DNA of 6,829 nt, taken from contig CAKTXP010000129.1 in NCBI GenBank assembly GCA_934631055.1, positions 1 through 6,829 on the forward strand, read 5' to 3'. The notes below the pieces were generated by a model, which had not been told where the DNA came from, did no database searches, and saw only the letters and a program-made list of their open reading frames with translations. Position 1 is the first letter of the stretch. The number at the start of each line of letters is the position of its first letter. Positions 1-6,503 of this stretch are shown here, piece after piece. This DNA is from an uncultured Clostridia bacterium. GTDB taxonomy: Bacteria; Bacillota; Clostridia; Christensenellales; Aristaeellaceae. Position numbers and translations under genes: made by a program.

Positions 1-38
1 AGCCCCAACGTTCTCCTTGAATTTCTGTGCAAACTTGT

Positions 39-69
39 CAGAATTGTCGGGCGAAATCGCAGAATTGTC
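39..69. repeat. 10-bp direct repeat upstream of the ABC operon (possible operator)
   Basis: CAGAATTGTC occurs at 39-48 and again at 60-69, start-to-start distance 21 bp, about two helical turns. A third partial copy of the TTGTC core lies at 35-39. Two same-face copies just upstream of a predicted promoter are typical of a regulator binding site, but no regulator gene is present in the window and the function is inference. Confidence 0.35.
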
Positions 70-77
70 CAGTTTAT

Positions 78-106
78 TTTTTCTTCTTTTGTGCGTAAGA
101 TATAAA
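78..106 (+). promoter_or_regulatory. Weak candidate promoter of the ABC importer operon
   Basis: TATAAA at 101-106 matches five of six bases of the -10 consensus and lies about 58 bp before the start codon of the binding-protein gene. The -35 region 17 bp upstream (78-83, TTTTTC, inside a T-rich tract) is a poor match. An overlapping alternative -10 is TAAGAT at 96-101. The upstream stretch 1-163 holds no gene; besides this it contains the direct repeats at 39-69 and a small GCGGT/ACCGC stem (115-119 with 129-133) in the presumed leader. Confidence 0.35.
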
Positions 107-150
107 GTAACAAAGCGGTACAGAACAAACCGCAAACCAACGACCAGAAA

Positions 151-155
151 AGGAG
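151..155 (+). promoter_or_regulatory. Ribosome binding site deciding the binding-protein start
   Basis: AGGAG (within AAAAGGAG) ends 8 bases before ATG 164. It selects 164 over the upstream in-frame ATG at 17, which lacks such a site and would put about 49 residues in front of a typical signal peptide. Confidence 0.85.
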
Positions 156-163
156 AAACGCAC

Positions 164-1459
164 ATGAAGAAACTCTTATGCGCCGTCCTCGCTCTTGCGA
201 TGATGCTGACGGCATGCCTCGCGATGGCTGAATCCGTGGAAGAAGTGATCGCTCAGGCGCAGACTATGACCAACGAAGAGCTTTATGCCAAGGCGATCGA
301 AGAATCCAACGGCAAGACGCTCTACGGCATCGGCAACTCCAGCCGCGGCAAGACCGCCGGCGCGAGCTTCATCGAGATGCTCCAGAAGATCGACCCGAGC
401 TACACCGGCACGATCGAATGGTCGCAGCCGAAGAACAACTCCATCTTTACGACCCTGAACGCCGATATCAAGAGCGCTAATCACATCTATTCCATGACGC
501 TCATCCAGGACGGCAACCAGATCCAGACCAAGATGCTGGATACCGGCAACCTGCTGAACTTCATCCCGAAGGAGTGGGCTGAGGGCGAAGGCGTTATCGT
601 TGAAGGCAACGACAAGCCGCTGGCGCTCCAGACGCTGAACAAGGTGTTCATGTATAACACCGTCGGCGACAAGACCTATAACAACTGCTGGGATTTCGTG
701 GCGGAAGGCGTTGCGCCGCTGTTCATGGGCGTCAACTCCGAGCTGGTCGGCAAGAACTTCCTGTACATGCTGACCAAGGACACCTACGCCGATTATCTGA
801 AGGACGCGTATGACGCTCTGGAAGACGGCGCGGCGAAGGATCGCCTGGCGGCTGTCGTCAAGGAAATGGAGCCGGAAGCCGAAGCGCTTGGTCTGGAAGC
901 CGAGAACGCGCCGTATGCGCTGGCTTACATCAAGCTCTTCTGCGAACAGTACAACGAGCAGACCGACGACGGTCCGATCTGCAACACGCTGGTCAGCAAG
1001 TCTGCTGTCGATCAGTGCGCGCTGCTGGTTTACTCCAAGCTGCGTTCTGTCGAAGAATCCGCTGAAACTTCCGTGAACAACATCGCGGTCGCCGCGTATC
1101 AGGATGGCTATCAGGGCATCGGCGGCTATGCGTACAAGCATTATCTCCAGGTTCTCAAGACCTCCCCGCTGCCGTGGACGAGCTGCGCGTTCATCGCGTA
1201 CATGACCACCACCAACGAAGGCTTTGCCGCTTGGGGCAAGGATATGGGCGGTTACAGCGCCAATCCGGTCTGCATGCAGGATCACTCTCAGGACGGCTAC
1301 GTTGACGGCGTGAACACCTTTGACGCTAAGAACGACCGCGGCTACGAGTGGTGGGTCTCCGCCGACGGCGGACGCCTCGTCGTGGAAGATCCGGAATACT
1401 GCGCGCAGGTCTCCTTCGACCTCGGCGACTGGATCGACATGATCGTCGGCAGCAAGTAA
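164..1459 (+). CDS. ABC importer extracellular solute-binding protein (lipoprotein or secreted)
   Basis: This 431-residue protein probably captures the substrate outside the membrane and delivers it to the permease encoded directly downstream. The N-terminus is an export signal: Lys2-Lys3, then a hydrophobic stretch to about residue 17. Two cleavage readings are possible: a lipobox Leu-Thr-Ala-Cys with Cys18 as the lipidated residue, or a signal peptidase I site after Ala-Met-Ala (20-22). The mature part has no further membrane segment and is rich in aromatic residues and acidic loops, as in type II periplasmic-binding folds. A GKTLYGIGNSSRGK stretch at 50-63 could be the first strand and binding loop. 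The family assignment rests mainly on the signal plus the adjacent permease and ATPase. The length fits larger members of the iron/polyamine/sugar binding-protein superfamily, but no ligand residues can be named, so the substrate is open. It is the first gene of the operon, and the stem-loop after it may raise its level relative to the transporter. Confidence 0.85.
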   Translation: MKKLLCAVLALAMMLTACLAMAESVEEVIAQAQTMTNEELYAKAIEESNGKTLYGIGNSSRGKTAGASFIEMLQKIDPSYTGTIEWSQPKNNSIFTTLNADIKSANHIYSMTLIQDGNQIQTKMLDTGNLLNFIPKEWAEGEGVIVEGNDKPLALQTLNKVFMYNTVGDKTYNNCWDFVAEGVAPLFMGVNSELVGKNFLYMLTKDTYADYLKDAYDALEDGAAKDRLAAVVKEMEPEAEALGLEAENAPYALAYIKLFCEQYNEQTDDGPICNTLVSKSAVDQCALLVYSKLRSVEESAETSVNNIAVAAYQDGYQGIGGYAYKHYLQVLKTSPLPWTSCAFIAYMTTTNEGFAAWGKDMGGYSANPVCMQDHSQDGYVDGVNTFDAKNDRGYEWWVSADGGRLVVEDPEYCAQVSFDLGDWIDMIVGSK

Positions 1460-1484
1460 GCGATACCCTGAATCTTGAACTCAG

Positions 1485-1522
1485 CGTGCGAGGGGCATGA
1501 AGCGTTTCATGCCCCTCGCATG
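1485..1522 (+). promoter_or_regulatory. Intercistronic stem-loop between binding-protein and permease genes
   Basis: Bases 1487-1501 and 1506-1520 are perfect 15-bp inverted repeats around a GCGT loop (1502-1505). A G-U and a C-G pair extend the stem to 1485/1522. No T-run follows, so it is not a standard intrinsic terminator. Stable hairpins between a binding-protein gene and its permease gene are known in other importers (for example the REP-containing malE-malF spacer), where they protect the upstream mRNA from 3' decay and help make the binding protein more abundant. That role here is inference. Confidence 0.8.
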
Positions 1523-1526
1523 GTAC

Positions 1527-1533
1527 AGGGGGA
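1527..1533 (+). promoter_or_regulatory. Ribosome binding site deciding the permease start
   Basis: AGGGGGA ends 5 bases before ATG 1539. The upstream in-frame ATG at 1497 lies inside the hairpin stem (1487-1520) and has no independent Shine-Dalgarno sequence apart from the stem's own GAGGGG. 1539 is therefore preferred. Confidence 0.7.
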
Positions 1534-1538
1534 ATATC

Positions 1539-3359
1539 ATGCAGCAAACGGCAAAAATGAGCGGGGCGCGGGTTTGGCTCAACAAGATGAAAACCACGTT
1601 CTCCAAGCCGCAGAACGCTATCCTGCTGGCATTGGGCATCCTGCTCACCTTTTCAACCATCGCGCCGATGATTTCCATCGCGCTGGATACCGTAACCGTT
1701 CACGTCGGCTCGGTCGATAGCCATTACACCGGACTGACGGAGGGCTACACGCTTTACAACTGGCAGGATCTGTTTACCGGCAAGCTGGCGAAAGTCAACC
1801 TGTGGACGCCGCTGCTCAATTCAGTCCTGCTGTCCGTATTTTCCTGTATCGGCGCGATCGTCTACGGCGGTCTGTTTGCGTATCTGGTCACGCGGACGAA
1901 TATGCGCTGCAAGAAATATCTCAGCTCTATCTTTATCTTTCCGTACATCATGCCCCAGTGGACGCTGGCGGTCATCTGGCAGAATCTGTTCGATTCCAAC
2001 CTCATTACCGGCACGTCCGACGGACTGCTCACCGCGCTGTTCGGTATCCGCATGCCGCTGTGGTGGTGCGAAGGCATGTTCCCCAGCGTGATGGTGCTTT
2101 CGCTGCACTATGCGCCGTTCGCGTACATCCTCATCGGCGGCATCTTCCGCAACATGGACGCCAACCTTGAAGAAGCGGCGACCATCATGGGTACGCCGCG
2201 GATGAAGATATTCGCCCGCGTGACGCTGCCGCTGGTCAAGCCTGCCGTGCTGAGTACGGTTCTGCTGGTTTTTTCCAGCGCGATGGGCTCCTATCCGGTT
2301 CCGCATTACCTGAACCTGACGACCCTTTGCACCAAGTATGTGCAGATGGGCGAGAAGCGTGCGGGCGAAGCGAGCATCCTGGCGGTCATCATGATCCTGT
2401 TCGGCGTGCTTATCCTTATCGTCAACCAGAAGACGACGTCCGGCAGACAGAGTTATACGACCGTCACCGGCAAATCCGGTCAGATCTCGCTGGTCAACCT
2501 CGGCAAAGCGGGACGCTGGGTGGTCGCAATCATCTTCTGCGTGACGACGTTCTTTACCGGCATCCTGCCGATCATCCTGTTCGCCATCGAAACGTTCCTG
2601 CCAAACCCCGGCGATTACAGCTTTATCCGCAACGGCATCGCGGGCAACCTGACGGCAAAGTGGTGGGTAACGAGCGAAAATATCACTGAGAACGGCATGT
2701 ATGGTCAGAAGGGTATTCTCTTTAACGAAGCCATCTGGGGCGCGTTCAGGGGAACGCTCATCGTTGCGGTCTGCTGTGCGCTGCTCGCCGGTACGATTGG
2801 TCTGCTGGTCGGCTACTGCGTCAGCAAGAACCGCCGCAGCAAGTGGGCGGCTTACGTCAATAATATGGCATTTCTGCCATACCTGATGCCGTCGTTGGCG
2901 GTCGGCGTTGCGTTCTTCGTCTTTGGTTCCTCCATGGGTATCTTCAATACCTATCTGCTGCTCGTCCTCGCCGGTACGGTGAAGTATATCCCGTTCGCCA
3001 GCCGCAGCGCGCTCAGCTCGATGATGCAGCTTTCCGGCGAGATCGAGGAAGCCGCTATCATTCAGGATATCCCGTGGCATAAGCGCATGCTCAACATCAT
3101 CATCCCGATTCAGAAAAGCTCGATCATGAGCGGCTATCTGCTGCCGTTCATCACCTGCGTGCGCGAGCTGACGCTGTTCATGCTCCTGTGTTCGCAGACA
3201 AAGATCATCACGACAATGCTGGATTATTTCGACGAAATGGGTCTGTATGCGTTTTCAAGCGGCATCAACCTGATCCTCATTGTGTTCATCCTGATCTGCA
3301 ACGCGCTGATTAACAAACTGACCGGCGCAAGCCTTGACAAAGGAATTGGAGGAGAGTAA
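1539..3359 (+). CDS. ABC importer permease, fused double-domain type (FbpB/AfuB/ThiP-like)
   Basis: This integral membrane protein of 606 residues forms the translocation channel and contains both transmembrane halves in one chain. Roughly twelve hydrophobic segments are visible, near residues 27-49, 92-117, 127-150, 183-203, 234-255, 279-296, 325-350, 402-428, 441-465, 470-488, 528-551 and 572-592. Each half carries the cytoplasmic EAA coupling loop that docks on the ATPase. The first (EEAATIMGTP from 211, LP at 230-231) fits the EAA-x3-G consensus. The second (EEAAIIQDIP from 503) has Asp510 where Gly is usual and Ile-Pro in place of Leu-Pro. This internally duplicated layout is typical of ferric-iron, thiamine and 2-aminoethylphosphonate importers, but the substrate cannot be inferred more finely. 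The gene follows the binding-protein gene after 79 bases, and its stop codon directly abuts the ATPase start, consistent with translational coupling. Confidence 0.92.
   Translation: MQQTAKMSGARVWLNKMKTTFSKPQNAILLALGILLTFSTIAPMISIALDTVTVHVGSVDSHYTGLTEGYTLYNWQDLFTGKLAKVNLWTPLLNSVLLSVFSCIGAIVYGGLFAYLVTRTNMRCKKYLSSIFIFPYIMPQWTLAVIWQNLFDSNLITGTSDGLLTALFGIRMPLWWCEGMFPSVMVLSLHYAPFAYILIGGIFRNMDANLEEAATIMGTPRMKIFARVTLPLVKPAVLSTVLLVFSSAMGSYPVPHYLNLTTLCTKYVQMGEKRAGEASILAVIMILFGVLILIVNQKTTSGRQSYTTVTGKSGQISLVNLGKAGRWVVAIIFCVTTFFTGILPIILFAIETFLPNPGDYSFIRNGIAGNLTAKWWVTSENITENGMYGQKGILFNEAIWGAFRGTLIVAVCCALLAGTIGLLVGYCVSKNRRSKWAAYVNNMAFLPYLMPSLAVGVAFFVFGSSMGIFNTYLLLVLAGTVKYIPFASRSALSSMMQLSGEIEEAAIIQDIPWHKRMLNIIIPIQKSSIMSGYLLPFITCVRELTLFMLLCSQTKIITTMLDYFDEMGLYAFSSGINLILIVFILICNALINKLTGASLDKGIGGE
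3348..3354 (+). promoter_or_regulatory. Ribosome binding site of the ATPase gene, inside the permease 3' end
   Basis: GGAGGAG lies within the last codons of the permease gene and ends 5 bases before ATG 3360. The permease stop TAA is 3357-3359, so the two reading frames are adjacent with no gap. This points to coupled translation of permease and ATPase. Confidence 0.9.
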
Positions 3360-4979
3360 ATGTCACGGATCGAATTGACCAATGTCACCAAGCGCTGGGG
3401 TCAGTTTTACGCGGTCGATAACCTCAGCATGGTCATTGAGGATAACGCGTTCGTCACGCTGCTGGGCCCTTCCGGATGCGGCAAAACGACGACCCTGCGC
3501 ATGATTGCAGGACTTGAAACGCCGACCAGCGGACGCATCACCATCGACGGCGTGCCGGTGTTTGATTCGCAGAAGGGCATCAACGTTTCGCCCAACAAGC
3601 GCAAAGTCGGCTTCCTGTTCCAGAATTATGCGCTCTGGCCCAATATGACCGTCTATCAGAACATCTCTTTCGGCTTGACGAATATCAAGGAAGAGATGGA
3701 CGAGATCAGCTTTGAAGCCCGCGCTGCAGCGCGCATGATCGAGATCCTGCAAAAGCCGCAGGATGTCGTCCGCGCGATTCAGGAATGCGTGGACAAGAAA
3801 AAGAAGCTCAGCGTCGAAAAGGCGCAGCTCCGGTTGATTGACTTCTATGAAGTCAGCCAGTTTACCGCAAAAGCGCTCATGGCGATGAAGCTGCATGAAG
3901 CGAACGACGTAAAAGCCGCCGCCGCGCAGGAAATTAAGAAACTTCAGGACAAGATTGCAGCGGAAAAAGCGAAAGCCGAAAAGAACGGCTGTACGCTCAG
4001 CGCGGATTATACGCTCATGAAGGGCGGAAAGCCCGTCCGCAGCGTCCGTAAGATGACCAGCGAGGAGATTGACCTCATCGTGCGCCGCGTATCGCGCATC
4101 GTCAAGATCGGCATGTTCATGGACCGCTATCCCAGCGAGCTTTCCGGCGGACAGCAGCAGCGCGTCGCCATCGCCAGAACGCTTGCGCCGAATCCGAAGG
4201 TGCTTTTCATGGATGAGCCGCTTTCCAATCTCGACGCCAAGCTCAGATTGGAGATGCGCTCTGAACTCCAGCGCCTGCATTTGCAGACCGGCTCGACGTT
4301 CGTTTACGTCACGCACGATCAGATGGAAGCCATGACGCTGGCGACCCGCATCTGCCTGATGGAGAACGGCGTGCTGCAACAGTATGACGAGCCGCTGACC
4401 GTATACGGCAAGCCGAGCAACCTGTTCGTCGCGGACTTTGTCGGCAATCCGGCAATCAACTTCATCGAAGCCAAGGGTACGCAGAAGCAGGACGGAACCA
4501 TCGACCTGACGCTGCTCGACGGCGTGAAAGCGGCGTATCGCTCCGGCGCGCCGGTCAATCTGCGCGAATGGTTTGCGCGGGAAGACAGGGAAGCGGCGGC
4601 GAACAGCGTGGATACGCACGCGGTCGAAAAGGCGAACCGCGATTCGCTCTTCAAGTATCATATCGCGAAAGTCGAAGAAAACGAATTTGAGGACGAAGCC
4701 GCGCTGACGCATGAGGATTTCGTACTGGGCGTTCGTCCGGAGTGCGTAAGCATCTGCGAGAACGGCGCTTTGGAAGGCGAGATATTCAGCGCGATGCCGA
4801 CCGGCATGGAGACGACGGTCAAGGTGCGCGTCAGTGAGTTCCTGTTCACGGGCGTCGTATTCGGCGGCATCACCTACAAGATTGGTCAAAAGGTTCGCCT
4901 GTCCTTTACGGGCGAGGGCGTCCTGCTTTTCAGCCGCGAAAACGGCAGGCTCATCACGCGCGGCGCGCTGAGCATTTAA
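3360..4979 (+). CDS. ABC importer ATP-binding protein with a large insertion in the helical subdomain
   Basis: This cytoplasmic ATPase of 539 residues should power the importer encoded upstream. All nucleotide-binding motifs are intact: Walker A GPSGCGKTT (36-44), Q-loop Gln88, signature LSGGQQQ (261-267), Walker B VLFMDEP with catalytic Glu286 (281-287), D-loop SNLD (289-292) and switch His319. The C-terminal part (about 360-539, with LGVRPE at 456-461) is a TOBE-like regulatory domain as in MalK/FbpC/PotA-type ATPases. It is much longer than the usual 340-380 residues for two reasons. About 120 extra residues (roughly 108-232) separate the Q-loop region from the native helix leading into RYPSELSGG; they are charged and Lys/Ala-rich, and 183-210 looks like a coiled coil. 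A second charged insertion (about 395-452) lies within the TOBE region. The reading frame is uninterrupted and motifs on both sides are perfect, so these look like real insertions rather than a frameshift. The substrate is unknown. Confidence 0.93.
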   Translation: MSRIELTNVTKRWGQFYAVDNLSMVIEDNAFVTLLGPSGCGKTTTLRMIAGLETPTSGRITIDGVPVFDSQKGINVSPNKRKVGFLFQNYALWPNMTVYQNISFGLTNIKEEMDEISFEARAAARMIEILQKPQDVVRAIQECVDKKKKLSVEKAQLRLIDFYEVSQFTAKALMAMKLHEANDVKAAAAQEIKKLQDKIAAEKAKAEKNGCTLSADYTLMKGGKPVRSVRKMTSEEIDLIVRRVSRIVKIGMFMDRYPSELSGGQQQRVAIARTLAPNPKVLFMDEPLSNLDAKLRLEMRSELQRLHLQTGSTFVYVTHDQMEAMTLATRICLMENGVLQQYDEPLTVYGKPSNLFVADFVGNPAINFIEAKGTQKQDGTIDLTLLDGVKAAYRSGAPVNLREWFAREDREAAANSVDTHAVEKANRDSLFKYHIAKVEENEFEDEAALTHEDFVLGVRPECVSICENGALEGEIFSAMPTGMETTVKVRVSEFLFTGVVFGGITYKIGQKVRLSFTGEGVLLFSRENGRLITRGALSI

Positions 4980-5055
4980 ACTGAGAGGTTGTTTCAAAAC
5001 CTGCTAAGAATCGGAAATTTTTGAATGTCCTCATTAGAGCTTGACTGATAAAGCT

Positions 5056-5090
5056 AAGCCGCTGCTTGATACTTGAGCAGCGGCTTTTCA
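5056..5090 (+). terminator. Candidate rho-independent terminator of the ABC operon
   Basis: AAGCCGCTGCT (5056-5066) pairs perfectly with AGCAGCGGCTT (5076-5086) around a 9-base loop, followed by a short T-rich tail (TTTTCAT, counting Ts that also belong to the stem). A 5-bp AGCTT/AAGCT stem (5038-5042 with 5051-5055) lies directly before it and could stack on it. It begins 77 bases after the ATPase stop. The T-tract is short, so termination may be partial. Confidence 0.7.
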
Positions 5091-5113
5091 TATATGGATT
5101 TCAAAGTGAGGGT

Positions 5114-5134
5114 GCAGGGGAATCATTCCCCTGC
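5114..5134. repeat. Hairpin in the convergent intergenic region
   Basis: GCAGGGGAA (5114-5122) and TTCCCCTGC (5126-5134) form a perfect 9-bp stem with a TCA loop. No T-tract follows on either strand. Together with the next hairpin it forms a two-hairpin module. From memory, similar GGGTGCAGGG...CCCTGCC plus TTTGGGGC...GCCCCAA modules recur between genes in Clostridia, but this has not been checked here. Confidence 0.6.
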
Positions 5135-5139
5135 CGAGG

Positions 5140-5170
5140 GTTTGGGGCGAGTAGCCCCAAACGTTTTTTT
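5140..5170 (+). terminator. Rho-independent terminator between convergent genes
   Basis: GTTTGGGGC (5140-5148) pairs with GCCCCAAAC (5154-5162) around a GAGTA loop and is followed by GTTTTTTT (5163-5170). This is the strongest terminator on the + strand and would back up the one at 5056-5090. It ends just before the stop codon of the convergent phosphoesterase gene. On the - strand no T-run follows it, so it is not a good terminator for that gene. Confidence 0.8.
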
Positions 5171-5172
5171 GT

Positions 5173-6297
5173 TTACAACCGCGATGTCGTCAGAGAGATC
5201 AGCGAGACCGTCGGCGGGTTGAAGAGCCGGAAGAATAACGGCGGATAAAGCCCGTCGTTGTCGCCGAGTCCGGGGCTGACGTAAAGATACGTCTTGCCGA
5301 CCTTGGATAGACCGCAATAGGTTTGTGCGCCGGGCAGGATGCCGTAGTTCGGCAGATTCTGCGAGGGGATGAACAGCGCGCCGATAAACGGAAGCCGGAT
5401 CAGCCCGCCTTCGTAATGCCCGCAGAGGACCAGATGCAGCCGCTCGGACAATGTGCCTGTGTAGGCGTTTTCCAGTTCGTATTCCGACGGCGGGACGTGC
5501 GTCAGCGAGATGTAAACGTCATCCTCCGTCATCTTTTCGCGCGCAGTGCGCGTTTCGGTCAGCCATTGCAGATTGTATTTCGCCAGCTCGACTTCGTTTT
5601 CGTCCTGCGAATCCTGAACGTCCAGATACTGCCGCTCAAACTGCTGCTGCATCGTATCCAGATCGAGACTGAGCAGGGCGCTGGTCGTCAGCCAGAGCGC
5701 GTGTCCGTCGCGCTCGATGAGCTGGGGCGAGCTGAGCAGCTGAGCGCCGCGCTGCTGCGCGCCGAGTATCCACGGGGCGAAAGGACTGCCGCCCGTCGCA
5801 TAGGACATGGAAGCGGGGAGCGGGTCGCGGTCGCCGGCAATCATATAGATGGGCGCGTCGGGGTTCAGCTCGTGCAGAACTTCGAGCAGCGAGTACAGCG
5901 GCTGGGCGTTTCCGCGAGAAGAAATCATGTCGCCGGTCATCACAACGGCATCGAATTGCGCATCCCGAAGGGCAAAGCGGATGAACTGCTGGTCTTTGCC
6001 GAAAAACAAACCTTTCAGATCTGAAATATGCAGCAAGGTATACCCTTCGAACACGGAATCCATCTGGCGGACGGGAACGGTTACGCGCTCGATACGGACA
6101 AACTGATTGACGACGACGTTGACGAGCAGCATGATCAGGATCAGCGCCAACAGGGTGAGCAAGACCCTGTGCCGAAGAGGTTTACGCGGTTTGGGGTCAA
6201 AAAAATCGCCGTCAGGCTGATCGGCTCTGAAATGCGCAGTATGCTGCGGGGAAAAAGAGTCATAGCCGCTGCGGCTTTGAGAGGGTCGTCTGTTCAT
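5173..6297 (-). CDS. Membrane-anchored calcineurin-like metallophosphoesterase with degenerate active site
   Basis: The 374-residue protein has a polar N-terminal tail (1-43, Arg-rich near the membrane), one transmembrane segment (about 45-67) and then a metallophosphoesterase-like domain, probably facing outside (YkuE-like layout; topology is inference). The family motifs can be followed in order: ISDLKG (91-96) for DxH, TGD (121-123) for motif II, IAGDRD (153-158) for GN-H-D/E, LTHVP (265-269) for the single His motif, and CGHYEGG (292-298) followed by IRLPFIGALFIPS for GHxHGG. Asp93, Asp123, His267 and His294 remain. The His of DxH is Lys95, GNH is Gly-Asp-Arg and the last His is Glu296. 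Two of four expected ligands of one metal site are gone, so activity may be lost or altered. ATG 6297 is preceded by GAGG (6306-6309, complement) 8 bases away, and no other Met precedes the membrane segment. It is a single gene, convergent with the ABC operon, and no functional link is evident. Confidence 0.85.
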   Translation of the reverse strand: MNRRPSQSRSGYDSFSPQHTAHFRADQPDGDFFDPKPRKPLRHRVLLTLLALILIMLLVNVVVNQFVRIERVTVPVRQMDSVFEGYTLLHISDLKGLFFGKDQQFIRFALRDAQFDAVVMTGDMISSRGNAQPLYSLLEVLHELNPDAPIYMIAGDRDPLPASMSYATGGSPFAPWILGAQQRGAQLLSSPQLIERDGHALWLTTSALLSLDLDTMQQQFERQYLDVQDSQDENEVELAKYNLQWLTETRTAREKMTEDDVYISLTHVPPSEYELENAYTGTLSERLHLVLCGHYEGGLIRLPFIGALFIPSQNLPNYGILPGAQTYCGLSKVGKTYLYVSPGLGDNDGLYPPLFFRLFNPPTVSLISLTTSRL

Positions 6298-6336
6298 AAC
6301 CGGAACCTCGCTTCAAAATGAAATGGAGAATAAAGC

Positions 6337-6357
6337 GTCTTTTCAGATCGAAAAGAC
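6337..6357. repeat. Hairpin in the phosphoesterase 5' leader
   Basis: GTCTTTTC (6337-6344) and GAAAAGAC (6350-6357) are perfect 8-bp inverted repeats around a 5-base loop. They lie about 40 bp upstream of the phosphoesterase start, inside its predicted leader of about 130 nt. It could be a leader RNA structure or a protein-binding site. The run after it on the - strand is not T-rich enough for a terminator. Confidence 0.5.
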
Positions 6358-6410
6358 AGCCCTCTTTCGTATATGAAGAATTGTATATGTACAGCCCAAC
6401 CATGGGAAAA

Positions 6411-6434
6411 GTTACAGGAAAAAACTTGTGTAAC
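6411..6434. promoter_or_regulatory. Operator-like dyad over the predicted phosphoesterase transcription start
   Basis: GTTACA (6411-6416) and TGTAAC (6429-6434) form a 6-bp dyad with a 12-bp spacer. On the - strand it begins 3 bp downstream of the -10 box (6438-6443), so it covers the expected +1 site, a classic repressor position. No regulator is encoded nearby, and a 6-bp dyad could arise by chance. Confidence 0.35.
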
Positions 6435-6437
6435 CCT

Positions 6438-6466
6438 ATTATACCGTAAGGTCGGCTGTCATTCAA
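6438..6466 (-). promoter_or_regulatory. Promoter of the phosphoesterase gene
   Basis: Read on the - strand, TTGAAT (6466-6461) is followed after exactly 17 bp by a perfect TATAAT (6443-6438). The expected start near 6431 gives a leader of roughly 130 nt before ATG 6297. The housekeeping sigma-type promoter is well formed. Confidence 0.75.
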
Positions 6467-6503
6467 CAGAAAAATACAAATCCCTGAAATTTCGGCGGCT
6501 TGC

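Noticed and set aside
17..163. In-frame N-terminal extension of the binding protein from ATG 17
   Set aside because: No ribosome binding site precedes 17, the region holds the probable promoter, and ATG 164 has AGGAG and begins a typical signal peptide.
176..1285. Long antisense open frame opposite the binding-protein gene
   Set aside because: It mirrors the codon bias of the sense gene, is Arg/His/Asp-rich and has no recognisable motif.
1497..1538. Upstream start for the permease
   Set aside because: ATG 1497 lies within a perfect hairpin, while ATG 1539 has AGGGGGA at good spacing. It cannot be fully excluded.
1821..3080. Long antisense open frame opposite the permease
   Set aside because: Low-complexity, Arg/Asp/Gln-rich translation with no hydrophobic core; a shadow of the permease.
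3363..4997. 544-residue antisense open frame opposite the ATPase
   Set aside because: The sense strand carries all ABC motifs. The antisense product has no motif and is explained by codon bias.
4985..5002. AGGTTGTTTCAAAACCT as a possible insertion-sequence end
   Set aside because: Only a 5-bp stem, with no partner inverted repeat, target duplication or transposase in the window.
5323..6024. 233-residue + strand frame opposite the phosphoesterase gene
   Set aside because: Antisense shadow with no motif; the - strand frame has the family scaffold, promoter and ribosome binding site.
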